Source: Rhodococcus oryzae (lineage in GTDB: Bacteria > Actinomycetota > Actinomycetes > Mycobacteriales > Mycobacteriaceae). From it: a stretch of DNA of 64,000 nt. Made by a program: the position numbers and the translations under genes. Positions 36,584-45,445 of this stretch are shown piece by piece; positions within the stretch are counted from its first letter, which is position 1, and every line of letters starts with the position of its first letter. The stretch spans positions 186,001 to 250,000 of the forward strand of contig NZ_SUMD01000008.1 of the NCBI RefSeq assembly GCF_005049235.1, read 5' to 3'. The notes below the pieces were generated by a model, which was given only the letters and a program-made list of their open reading frames with translations, ran no database searches and was not told the DNA's origin.

Positions 36584-38308
36584 ATGGAGGTGGAGTTGAA
36601 TTGGACGGTGCCCGATGCGACCCCCGACCCCTCACGCAATGCCCCGCTGCCTCCGGCGCCGCGGACCCGGTCGCTGGCGTTCGGTCTCCCGCCCGCGGGC
36701 AGGCGATGGCCGGGCGGGGTGCGGGCGGCGCTGGCGTTCGGGGTGCCCGCGCTCCTCGCCGTCGCGTTCGGCCACCAGGAGCAGGCGCTGATCTTCAGCC
36801 TCGGCGCCTTCGCGGTGATCTACGGCGAGGGCAGGCCATACCGGGCGCGCTGGCGAGTCGTCCTCCTCGCGGGAGCGGCCCTGTTCACGGCCGCGGGCCT
36901 CGGCGCTTTGGTCGGCGGAACCGTCTACCGGACTTGGCCTTTCGACTCGGCGCTACCGGCGCTCATCGAGGTCGCGATGCTGGCCGCGGTCGCGCTCGTC
37001 GGGACCTATGTGGTGTCTGCGGCGAGGCTGGGCCCGCCCGGATCGTTCTTCTTCGTGCTGACGTGTGCGGTCGCCACGATCATGTCGAGGTCCGGCATCT
37101 CGGCCGTGGTCATCGTGGGCTGCACGGCAATCGGTGTGGTCAGCGCGCTGGTCGTGGCGATGGCGGGTGCGCTCCGCGACCGCCGGGCACCCGAGCGGGA
37201 CGCGGTGGCCGCGGCCGTGCGCACGGTGAACGCCTACGTCGAACTGCGCAACAGCGATGCCCCCGCTGTCGGGGCGAGACACCAGGCCGCGACCGCGGTG
37301 CACGCCGCCTGGGCGGCGGTCTACGACGCGGGGCTGCCGGAGCGCCGGCCCGCGGCGGATCCGGTCCGGTCGCTGCTGTCCGCGCACCTGCGACTGGTGG
37401 GGGTCGCGCGCTCCGACGACGACGGGCCGGATCTCGAACTCGACGCCCCCGCCCCGCAGATCCCGTTGGCGCGCCCTGACTTCCGGTACCGGATACGACG
37501 CTCGTTCACCCTCGACTCGCACGCCTGCAGCACGGCACTGCGGGTGCTGTTGGCGTGTCTCGTCGCGGGTTCGCTGAGCGTGGCCGTGGGCTTGGACCGG
37601 CCGGACTGGGCGGTGATCGCGGCGGTCCTGGTCCTGCACCAGGGACCCGACCGGATCCGCGGCACCGTGCGCGGGGTGCACCGCTTCGTCGGGACCGCGG
37701 CCGGTCTGGTGCTGTTCGCCGCGCTGTATGCGCTCACGCCGACCGGCGCCGGCCTGATCGTGTTGTTGATGGTGTTGCAGTTCCTGATCGAGCTGTACAT
37801 CGCCCGCAACTACGGACTCGCGGTCATCTTCATCACCCCGCTGGCGATGCTCATCGGTGGCGCCTCGCATCCCGATGCGGACATTGGGCCGATGATTCGG
37901 GGCCGCTTCCTCGAGACCCTGCTCGGCGTCGTCGTGGCGCTGGCCGTCCTGTGGGCGGTGACCCCACACGCACACCGCCGCGACCTCCGCTGGACCGAGA
38001 CCCGCACGCTCGACACCGCGCTCACCCTGGTGTCCGGGCTGCGTGCCACCGCGCCGACCGCGGCCGCCATGATGGCGCTGCGCCGGGACGTCCAGTTCGA
38101 GCTGATCGGCGCGGGTTTGAGCGCCGCCGATGCCGCCCACAACGAACGAGCCTGGATGCAGCGGCAGTGGCCGCGGCATCTCGAGATCTGCACGCTGGGT
38201 TACGACCTGCTCGCGCAGTGCTGGGCGACCGCCCCGAACGGGCGGCTCGCCGATCCGGACGGTTGGGAGGCTCGACTCCGCGCCTGCCGATTCACCCGCG
38301 AAGCATGA
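36584..38308 (+). CDS. FUSC-family membrane protein
   Basis: A 574-residue protein with two clusters of hydrophobic segments (about residues 45-180 and 330-470) separated by a helical cytoplasmic region, the layout of FUSC/aromatic-acid exporter proteins. The second cluster contains RPDWAVIAAVLVLHQGPDRI and GTVRGVHRFVGTAAGL, matching the FUSC_2 signature. Relatives export aromatic acids or act in membrane stress. The start is uncertain: ATG 36584 is used, in-frame GTG 36590 and TTG 36596 follow. The next gene starts 55 bases downstream. Confidence 0.85.
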   Translation: MEVELNWTVPDATPDPSRNAPLPPAPRTRSLAFGLPPAGRRWPGGVRAALAFGVPALLAVAFGHQEQALIFSLGAFAVIYGEGRPYRARWRVVLLAGAALFTAAGLGALVGGTVYRTWPFDSALPALIEVAMLAAVALVGTYVVSAARLGPPGSFFFVLTCAVATIMSRSGISAVVIVGCTAIGVVSALVVAMAGALRDRRAPERDAVAAAVRTVNAYVELRNSDAPAVGARHQAATAVHAAWAAVYDAGLPERRPAADPVRSLLSAHLRLVGVARSDDDGPDLELDAPAPQIPLARPDFRYRIRRSFTLDSHACSTALRVLLACLVAGSLSVAVGLDRPDWAVIAAVLVLHQGPDRIRGTVRGVHRFVGTAAGLVLFAALYALTPTGAGLIVLLMVLQFLIELYIARNYGLAVIFITPLAMLIGGASHPDADIGPMIRGRFLETLLGVVVALAVLWAVTPHAHRRDLRWTETRTLDTALTLVSGLRATAPTAAAMMALRRDVQFELIGAGLSAADAAHNERAWMQRQWPRHLEICTLGYDLLAQCWATAPNGRLADPDGWEARLRACRFTREA

Positions 38309-38363
38309 GACGCGGACCGGCGGTCCGGGTTTGACTGGGTGCCCGTCGAGCGGAAGGACCACC

Positions 38364-39590
38364 ATGGTCGACACCACGGCCCTGACCGAGCTGTACAAAG
38401 ACCTCCACGCCCATCCCGAGCTGTCGTTCCACGAAACCCGGACCGCGGGTATCGCCGCGGACCGACTGCGTGCGCTGGGTTTCGAGACCAGCACCGGCGT
38501 GGGCGGGACCGGCGTCGTCGGAACACTACGCCGCGGTGACGGCCCCACCGTGCTGTTGCGCGCCGACATGGATGCGCTGCCGGTCGCGGAGGAGACCGGG
38601 CTGTCCTATGCCAGCACCGCACGCGGCACCGATCCCGACGGCGCGGACGTCCCGGTGGCGCACGCGTGCGGCCACGACATGCACGTGGTGTGCCTGCTCG
38701 GCGCGCTGGAAGAGTTGGCGGGCGACCGAACCGGATGGCGCGGAACGATTCTCGCGGTGTTCCAGCCGGCCGAGGAACTCGGTGGCGGCGCGCAGGCCAT
38801 GGTCGACGACGGCCTGTTCGACAGGTTCGGCACCCCCGACGTGGTGCTTGGTCAGCACGTGGGCCCGTTCCCGGCCGGCATGCTCGCCGTCCGGCCGGGA
38901 CCCGCCTTCGCCGCGACGGACGCACTGCGAATCAGGATGTTCGGCAAGGGCGGCCACGGCTCGCGGCCCGAGACCACGATCGATCCGGTGGTGATGGCCG
39001 CGTCGACGGTGCTACGGCTGCAGACCGTGGTGTCCCGCACAGTGGCCGCGACCGACACGGTGGTGCTGACGGTCGGATCACTCCGCGCGGGCACCAAGGA
39101 CAACATCATCCCCGACGATGCCGTGCTCGAGGTCAACATCCGCACCTACGACCCCGCGGTACGCACCAGGGTCCTCGACGCGGTCACCCGCATCGTCAAC
39201 GCGGAGGCCGCCGCCGCGGGCGCGACCCGCACGCCGGAGATCATCCCGATCGACAGCTTTCCGGTCCTCGTCAACGACCCGGCCGCCGTCGCGCGCACCG
39301 CCACCGTGTTCCGGTCCCGGTTCGGAGACGATCACGTCTTCGACCCCGGCCCCGTCACGGGCAGCGAGGATGTCGGGGTCTTCGCGACCGCGTCCGGAGC
39401 ACCGTGCTGCTACTGGCTGTTCGGCGGCGCGGACCCGGACGCATTCATGCGGGCCGCCGCGGCCGGGACCACCGACACGGACATCCCGTCGAACCACTCC
39501 GCGCGCTTCGCACCGGTCCTCGAGCCGACCCTGACCGTCGGCATCGAGGCGCTGGTGGTGGCCGCCCGGGAGTGGCTGGGACAGAGCTGA
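38364..39590 (+). CDS. M20-family amidohydrolase
   Basis: A 408-residue peptidase M20D-type amidohydrolase. Metal ligands sit in VAHACGHDMHVVCL and the catalytic glutamate pair in VFQPAEELGGG; a further conserved block is GKGGHGSRPETTIDPV, in the dimerisation domain. The family removes acyl groups from N-acyl amino acids, hippurate or indole-acetyl conjugates. ATG 38364 follows GGAAGGA. It may share a transcript with the FUSC gene, which would fit export of released acids, but that is only inference. It ends six bases from a convergent gene. Confidence 0.92.
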   Translation: MVDTTALTELYKDLHAHPELSFHETRTAGIAADRLRALGFETSTGVGGTGVVGTLRRGDGPTVLLRADMDALPVAEETGLSYASTARGTDPDGADVPVAHACGHDMHVVCLLGALEELAGDRTGWRGTILAVFQPAEELGGGAQAMVDDGLFDRFGTPDVVLGQHVGPFPAGMLAVRPGPAFAATDALRIRMFGKGGHGSRPETTIDPVVMAASTVLRLQTVVSRTVAATDTVVLTVGSLRAGTKDNIIPDDAVLEVNIRTYDPAVRTRVLDAVTRIVNAEAAAAGATRTPEIIPIDSFPVLVNDPAAVARTATVFRSRFGDDHVFDPGPVTGSEDVGVFATASGAPCCYWLFGGADPDAFMRAAAAGTTDTDIPSNHSARFAPVLEPTLTVGIEALVVAAREWLGQS

Positions 39591-39596
39591 ATCGGC

Positions 39597-40934
39597 TCAG
39601 CTGACCTTGACGAACGGTGGGACCTCGTAGGTCCCGTCGAACACCTCTGGCCGCGGACTGTACATCCGCAGCAGCGGCCGGAAGCCCGCCGTCGGGGTCG
39701 GCAGCCAGTTCGCCCGCGCAGTCGGGTCCGTCGGTTCGGCGGCGCTGAGGGTGATCGTCAGCGAGCCGTCCTCCCCGTACACCAGCCCGGGGGTGCGGTC
39801 GCCGATCGAGTACCGGTCGATCGGGTTGTCGACAAGGTAATACTCGGGCAGGTCGTACATGGTGATCGACCAGAACGCGTCCACCGGCGGTGTCTGGGTG
39901 AAGGTCAGTGTGTAGCTGCGCTCGCCGGTCAGCTCGTCGCCGTCGCCGTCGAGGTAGACCGGGGAGTAGGCCGCCTCGTATCCGTGGTTGCCCCACAGAC
40001 CGGCCATCGCCGCGGCCGCGCGCAGACCGATCGCTTTGCTGCGGTCGTCGATTCGCCACTCCGGCGAGTTGATGGTGCCGACCTCGAAGTAGTCGTCGTT
40101 GTAGTCGAAGACGTGGAATGTCTGATGCCATCCGTTGACGACGGCGTCGCCTGCCCCCGACCTGAGCGCGGCCACCAGTCCGTCGTGACCCGTCTTCGCG
40201 CCTGCGGCCAGCGCCGCGGTCAGCTCGGGCTCGGCCTCGGCATACGGCGAGGGACCCCATTCCAGCAGGCCGAGCAGCTCGAAGGCCTGCTGCAGCGGCA
40301 GGTCCTGGGCCGCGGGCGGATAGGCCTGCAGGTAGACCCGGAGCTTCTCCCAGAACGCCAGCGCCTCGGGCACGTTCGGATCCGGGGTGGGCAATCCCAG
40401 GGGTCGGGTCTGCTCGCCGACATCCGTCAGCGTGAGCTGTTGCTGCAGGGCACGGACGCGGGGCAGGTCTGCCTCGCCGGTGCAGGCCCACCGCCCCACG
40501 ATCGACGCGACCCCGGTGGGGCAGGAGATCCTGCGGACACCTGCCGGCGTCTGCCCCGACCAGCCCGGCGGGGTGAGCAGGTATCGCCCCGCGGCCGTGC
40601 CGGTGGCGCGCTTGCCCACATACGCGAAATTGTCGGTCCAGGCGTCCACGAACTGGAGCACGTAGTAGGCGCCGGCGGTGTCCGGGACCTCCAGCAGCAG
40701 TGGACCGTTGGTGAGGTCGAGCTGCCCCATGGAGTACACGGTGTCGTTGTTGATGGAGACGAAGGTGTCCTTCGGTCCGGCGAGATCGGCGGCGTGGCTG
40801 AACGCGTTGAACGGGGCGGCGGCATTGGCCCCGACACCCGTCGTCGTGTAGCGGCGCACCTGATCCAGATTGAACACCAGGGGGAATCCGTACACGTAGG
40901 CCTTGGTGGCCAGATCCCTCAGTTCGACACCCAC
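39597..40934 (-). CDS. DUF1254/DUF1214-domain protein
   Basis: A 445-residue protein. The N-terminal half carries DUF1254 (ATKAYVYGFPLVFNLDQVRR, then SINNDTVYSMGQLDLTNGPL) and the C-terminal part DUF1214 (PPVDAFWSITMYDLPEYYLV and ERSYTLTFTQ). The function is unknown; homologues occur next to sulfatase and transport genes in several actinobacteria. I chose GTG 40934, eight bases after AAGGGG; upstream codons in phase overlap the sulfatase relic and are not family-like. No signal peptide is seen with this start. Confidence 0.85.
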   Translation of the reverse strand: MGVELRDLATKAYVYGFPLVFNLDQVRRYTTTGVGANAAAPFNAFSHAADLAGPKDTFVSINNDTVYSMGQLDLTNGPLLLEVPDTAGAYYVLQFVDAWTDNFAYVGKRATGTAAGRYLLTPPGWSGQTPAGVRRISCPTGVASIVGRWACTGEADLPRVRALQQQLTLTDVGEQTRPLGLPTPDPNVPEALAFWEKLRVYLQAYPPAAQDLPLQQAFELLGLLEWGPSPYAEAEPELTAALAAGAKTGHDGLVAALRSGAGDAVVNGWHQTFHVFDYNDDYFEVGTINSPEWRIDDRSKAIGLRAAAAMAGLWGNHGYEAAYSPVYLDGDGDELTGERSYTLTFTQTPPVDAFWSITMYDLPEYYLVDNPIDRYSIGDRTPGLVYGEDGSLTITLSAAEPTDPTARANWLPTPTAGFRPLLRMYSPRPEVFDGTYEVPPFVKVS

Positions 40935-41072
40935 CGAATACACCCCTTCTCCGACGTTTCCCCATGGCACCACGGAGAACGGTGCGTCCGCCTCACCCGT
41001 CTCGTGTGAGTTGCGAAGCACAACACCGACCTGACCTCGGTGGCACCCGCGCCGTCGACAGAAGGGGCTTCC

Positions 41073-41249
41073 ATGCCCGAGCAACTCCCCGGATCCGTAC
41101 TCCCCATTCCCGATCAGCAGTACCAGGGGCCGTTGTTCTTCGACGCCAAGCACGCGGAGGCGAAGCTGCCCCCGATCGAGATGAACCGCCCGCAACCACC
41201 ACGCCGTCGGGATGGGCCACATCACCGAGATGGCAGCTCCGCGCCCGTG
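41073..41249 (+). pseudogene. Arylsulfatase relic with internal deletion
   Basis: ATG 41073, behind AGAAGGGG, opens a frame that reads like a sulfatase N-terminus (LPGSVLPIPDQQYQGPLFFD up to LPPIEMNRP). At about 41190 the match jumps, in another frame (from 41194), to NHHAVGMGHITEMA, which lies some 60 residues further on in intact sulfatases. The missing segment includes the catalytic C-x-P-x-R motif and the metal-binding aspartates. The relic stops at TGA 41249 inside a large hairpin. It is not the same copy as the intact gene at 42959: its N-terminus differs clearly. Confidence 0.85.
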
Positions 41250-41293
41250 AGTGGTTGACGAGTCCAGAGACTCGTCAACCACTCACGGGCGCG
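41240..41293. terminator. 25-bp perfect hairpin overlapping the SulP stop codon
   Basis: Bases 41240-41264 pair perfectly with 41269-41293, loop CAGA, the longest hairpin in the window. The stop codon of the SulP gene (41283-41285) lies in the right arm and the end of the sulfatase relic in the left arm. Its core TTGACGAG/CTCGTCAA is shared with the hairpin at 20046-20085. Confidence 0.88.
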
Positions 41294-42956
41294 TAGCGCC
41301 TATCGCGTCGTCGACGGTCACGAAGATCCGCCCCGACTCCTCGAACTGCCGACCCAGCGCCGTCTTGCGGGCGGTCTCCATGTCGCGCTGCGGCACGGCC
41401 ACGAAACAGATCGTGACGCCACGAGCGGACAGATCCTGCTCGAGGTCCCGGATGTGATGCATCACCGTCGTGGTGATCTTCCACGCCCGCGAACAGTCCA
41501 GCACGACGGTCTTCGCACCCGAGGCCTCGATGCGTTCCGCAATCGCCGTGACGTTGGCCAGCACGTTCGCCGTGTACAGGGCCGAATTGATCCGAAGCAC
41601 AAGCGGATCGGCCGGATCGGTCGGCGCGTCCTCGTCACCGCCGACCCACCGGCCGTCCGCGCCCTGGTACAGCTGCACCACGTGCGGTCGGTTGAGTTCC
41701 CGAAGCACCAGATACAGGGTGAACAGCACGCCGACGGCGACCGCGGGCAGCAGACCGGCCGTCAGACCGATCAACGCCGTCGCCAGCGCAATCCAGAACT
41801 CCAGCTTGTTGATCCGCCAGAACCGTGCGAACGCACCGATGTCCACCAGGCCGAGCGTCGCGACAACCACCATCGCCCCGAGCGTCGCCTGCGGCAGGTC
41901 GCTGAGCACCGGGGCGAGGAACAGGGCAACCAGTACCGCCAGCGCCGCGGTCACCAGCCCGCTTGCCTGGGTGCGCGCCCCGGCCCGCAACGCCACCGCC
42001 GTCTGCGAGAACCCGCCCGCCGGAGGCAGGGTGTGGAAGAACGCGCCTGCCACCGAGGCCACACCGTTCGCCAGCATCTCCTGGTTGCTGTCGATCTGCG
42101 GCTCGCCCTGCCTGCGCACCCCGCGCGCGACCGACACCGTCTCGAGGAAGGCCATCGCCGCGATCGCGAGCGCGCCGGGAATCAGCGCGCCGGTGTCGTC
42201 CAGACTCGGGATGCCCGGCAGCGGAATACCCTGCGGGACCGCCGCGATCAGCTCCACACCGCGGCCGTCCAGCCCCGCGAACGCGACCAGTGCGATGCCG
42301 GCCGCGACCACCACCAGCGGTCCGGGGACGCGGGGCACCAACTTCGACATCGCGTACAGCGCGCCGATCGACCCGACCGCCAGGAGCACTGTGGCGCCGT
42401 TCGCGTCACCGATCTGACGCAGCGCCGACCACACCACCCGGAAGAAGCCCGTCGCGTCCGGGTCGGACGGCACACCGAGCAACTTCGGCAGCTGACTCGC
42501 GGCCACCGTCAACCCGACGCCCACCTTGATACCGGTCAGCGTCGCCTCGTTGATGTTCTCGATGATCGACCCGAGCTTGAGCACCCGCGCCAACAGCAGG
42601 ATCACCCCGACCAGGAGGGTCAGCGTCATGAGCGAGGTCTGCGCGTCCTCCGAGCCGGCCGCGATCCCGGCCCCGATCATCGTCGACGCCGTCAGCACGG
42701 CGATCGTCGACGTGGTGCTGACGCTGACGGCCCTGGCCCCGCCGAGCATCGCGTACACGACCATCGGGACCATGCAGGTGTACAGGCCGATCTGCACCGG
42801 CAGGTCCGCGATGGTCGCGTAGGCCATCGCCTGCGGGATGACCACCGCGCCTGCGCTGAGCCCCGCGACGACATCGGCGCGCAGCCAGGACTTCCGGTAG
42901 CCGACCAGCGTCGGCGCCAGCACCGCGGCATCGCGCCGCACTTTGAGCCCCGTCAC
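41283..42956 (-). CDS. SulP-family anion permease with STAS domain (copy 1)
   Basis: A 557-residue permease. The SulP signature region is RADVVAGLSAGAVVIPQAMA and YATIADLPVQIGLYTCMVPM; about 12 membrane segments follow, and the last 120 residues form a cytoplasmic STAS domain (LVLRINSALYTANVLANV, then TVVLDCSRAWKITTTVMHHI). SulP proteins carry sulfate, bicarbonate or dicarboxylates. It follows the arylsulfatase gene after two bases on the same strand, which favours sulfate. The last bases of the gene form one arm of a 25-bp hairpin. Confidence 0.93.
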   Translation of the reverse strand: MTGLKVRRDAAVLAPTLVGYRKSWLRADVVAGLSAGAVVIPQAMAYATIADLPVQIGLYTCMVPMVVYAMLGGARAVSVSTTSTIAVLTASTMIGAGIAAGSEDAQTSLMTLTLLVGVILLLARVLKLGSIIENINEATLTGIKVGVGLTVAASQLPKLLGVPSDPDATGFFRVVWSALRQIGDANGATVLLAVGSIGALYAMSKLVPRVPGPLVVVAAGIALVAFAGLDGRGVELIAAVPQGIPLPGIPSLDDTGALIPGALAIAAMAFLETVSVARGVRRQGEPQIDSNQEMLANGVASVAGAFFHTLPPAGGFSQTAVALRAGARTQASGLVTAALAVLVALFLAPVLSDLPQATLGAMVVVATLGLVDIGAFARFWRINKLEFWIALATALIGLTAGLLPAVAVGVLFTLYLVLRELNRPHVVQLYQGADGRWVGGDEDAPTDPADPLVLRINSALYTANVLANVTAIAERIEASGAKTVVLDCSRAWKITTTVMHHIRDLEQDLSARGVTICFVAVPQRDMETARKTALGRQFEESGRIFVTVDDAIGATRP

Positions 42957-42958
42957 GA

Positions 42959-45322
42959 CTACTGCTTCATCATCGCGACGTTCATCAGGTGCTCGGGCTC
43001 GACGAGGTGACTGTGATCGTCCTCCCCGAGGTCGATCACCACCCGGTCGATGGTTCCGGTGAACGCATTACCGGTCGCCTGGTAGTCCGACGACACCGGC
43101 GAGGCGAGATCCTGTCCGACGTCGACGGTTTCGTCGAAGGTGAACTGGAACGGGAGTGTCCGCTCTACCCGTCCCTCCCCGATCTTCGCCTCACCCGCGA
43201 ACAACGACACCGTGCCGCCCTTGCCGAGCCCGCCGCCGTCGTACGCGAAATGCAGTCGCAGTTCCTTGGTTCCCGCCGGAACCGTTGAGTCCGAACGCAC
43301 GATGTCGGTACTGATGCCGAGCAGGTTGTACGCGAACGCGAGCGTGCCGTCGACCGTGTAGAACGACCAGCCGCCGTAGGCGCCGCCCTGGGCGATGATC
43401 ACCCCGTTGACGCCGCCGTCCGGCACCTCGACCGTCGCGGTCACCGTGAACGACTTGTTCTTGATGTTGATCGCCGAGTTCTCGCTCAACCGCCGCATCC
43501 CGCGATAGAAGGTCTGGCTCTGCGCCGTGATCAGCGCGGGCCGTCCTGCCAGGTCGGGGTTCATCCGCTCCGCCGAGCGGATGTCCATCGGCAGCACGTT
43601 GAACCGGGCGGCCTGGATGAGGAACAGCCGCTGCAGGTGGGCGAGCTTCTCCGGGTGCTCGGCGGCGAGGTCGTGCGATTGTGTCCAGTCCTTCTCTACG
43701 TCGTAGAGCTCCCACACGTCCTCGTCGAGGCCGTGATCGGAACCCACCCAGGGGTCTTTGTGTTTCGCGACCGCCGTCCAGCCCTTGTGGTAGATCGCCC
43801 GGTTGCCGAGCATCTCGAAGTACTGGGTCTCGTGCCGCTCGGCCGCGCCGGCATCGGCGAAGGTGTAGTTCATCGGTGTGCCCTCGTACGGGCGCTGGGT
43901 GACGCCGTGCACCGTCGTCGGCTCGGGAATGCCCGCCGCCTGCAGCACGGTCGGGGCGACGTCGATGACGTGGCTGAACTGGCTGCGGATCTCGCCGCGC
44001 GCCGCGATGCCGTTGGGCCAGCTGACGATCGTGCCGTTTCGGGTGCCGCCCCAGTGCGAGGCCACCTGCTTGGTCCACTGGTACGGCGTGTCCATCGCGT
44101 GCGCCCACCCGACCGCGTAGTGGTTGTACGAGCTCGGCGTGCCGAGGTCGTCGATGTGTGCGGCGACGTACTCCTCGGTCTCGATCTCGTTCAGGTGGTT
44201 GATCGTGAAGCCCTCGTTGGTGGTGCCGTGCATCGATCCCTCGGCGGAGGCACCGTTGTCGCCGATGATCACGTAGACGAGGGTGTCGTCGAGCACGTCG
44301 AGCTCCTCGAGCGCGTCGAGAAGCCGGCCGACGTGGTGGTCCGCGTAGTCGAGGAAGCCCGCGTAGACCTCCATCTGCCGGGCGAGCGCCGGCTTGATGG
44401 TCTCGCTCATCTCGTCCCAGGAGGGGATGCCGGGGCTGCGCTCGGTGAGCACCGCGTCCTGCGGGATGACGCCGAGCGCCTTCTGCCGGGCGAAGGTCTC
44501 CTCGCGCAGGGCATCCCAGCCCTGGTCGAACTTGCCTCGGTACTTGTCCGCCCATTCCTTCGGCACATGATGTGGGGCGTGCGTGGCGCCGGGCGCGAAG
44601 TAGGTGAAGAACGGCTTGTCGGGCGCGAGGGACTTCTGCTGGCGCGTCCAGTCGATGGCCTTGTCGGTCATGTCGCCCATGAAGTGGTAGCCCTCTTCGG
44701 GCGTGCCCCACGGCTCGATCGGGGAGGTGTTCTCGTAGATCGCCGGGTACCACTGATTGGTCTCGCCGCCGAGGAACCCGTAGAAGTACTCGAACCCGCC
44801 CCCCGGGTGCGGCCAGTGGTCGAACGGGCCCACCGGCGAGGCCTCCCACACCGGAACCTCGTGGCACTTGCCGAACTGGGCGGTGTTGTAGCCGTTGAGC
44901 TTCAGGGTCTCGGCAAGGGGGGCACAGTTGTTGGGGCGAAGCGAGCTGTAACCGGGTGCGCTGGTGGCAATCTCGGTGATGCCACCCATCCCGACCGTGT
45001 GGTGGTTGCGCCCGGACAGCAGGGCGGCACGCGTCGGGGAGCACAGTGCGGTGGTGTGGAAGCGGGTGTACTTGAGGCCCTGCGCCGCGACCCGCTCGAA
45101 GTTCGGGGTCTCGATCGGACCACCGAACGCGCTCGAGGCGCCGAAGCCCACGTCGTCGATCAGCACCACGAGCACGTTCGGGGCGCCCTCCGGCGGGAGC
45201 AGGCGGCGGATAGGCGGGAACTTCGTGTCCGGATCGGTGGCGTCGTAGGTGACGGTGCCGGTGTACGCGAGGTCCGGGATGGGCAGGGTTGCGCGCTGGA
45301 GACCATTCACGTCATTGCTCAT
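42959..45322 (-). CDS. Type I arylsulfatase
   Basis: A 787-residue sulfatase. Metal-binding aspartates lie in LVVLIDDVGFG (D56, D57). The catalytic C-x-P-x-R-x4-G motif is intact as LCSPTRAALLSG with cysteine 94 to be turned into formylglycine, followed by RNHHTVGMGG. A further active-site block is FFTYFAPGATHAPHHVPKEW. The last 200 residues form a beta-rich C-terminal domain. No signal peptide is present, so it is cytoplasmic unless exported otherwise. It frees sulfate from sulfate esters. It is coupled to the SulP gene, two bases apart. A formylglycine-generating enzyme gene is not in the window. Confidence 0.95.
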   Translation of the reverse strand: MSNDVNGLQRATLPIPDLAYTGTVTYDATDPDTKFPPIRRLLPPEGAPNVLVVLIDDVGFGASSAFGGPIETPNFERVAAQGLKYTRFHTTALCSPTRAALLSGRNHHTVGMGGITEIATSAPGYSSLRPNNCAPLAETLKLNGYNTAQFGKCHEVPVWEASPVGPFDHWPHPGGGFEYFYGFLGGETNQWYPAIYENTSPIEPWGTPEEGYHFMGDMTDKAIDWTRQQKSLAPDKPFFTYFAPGATHAPHHVPKEWADKYRGKFDQGWDALREETFARQKALGVIPQDAVLTERSPGIPSWDEMSETIKPALARQMEVYAGFLDYADHHVGRLLDALEELDVLDDTLVYVIIGDNGASAEGSMHGTTNEGFTINHLNEIETEEYVAAHIDDLGTPSSYNHYAVGWAHAMDTPYQWTKQVASHWGGTRNGTIVSWPNGIAARGEIRSQFSHVIDVAPTVLQAAGIPEPTTVHGVTQRPYEGTPMNYTFADAGAAERHETQYFEMLGNRAIYHKGWTAVAKHKDPWVGSDHGLDEDVWELYDVEKDWTQSHDLAAEHPEKLAHLQRLFLIQAARFNVLPMDIRSAERMNPDLAGRPALITAQSQTFYRGMRRLSENSAINIKNKSFTVTATVEVPDGGVNGVIIAQGGAYGGWSFYTVDGTLAFAYNLLGISTDIVRSDSTVPAGTKELRLHFAYDGGGLGKGGTVSLFAGEAKIGEGRVERTLPFQFTFDETVDVGQDLASPVSSDYQATGNAFTGTIDRVVIDLGEDDHSHLVEPEHLMNVAMMKQ

Positions 45323-45445
45323 GATGTCGAGACCTTTCCGTCGTGTTCACGCAGGCAACCGACCGCGGACTGGACCGCCGTGGCCGGACGTCATCCGATG
45401 GGTGTGGGTACTTGTGTCCTCATTTCGGTCTCCGCCGATGTCATG

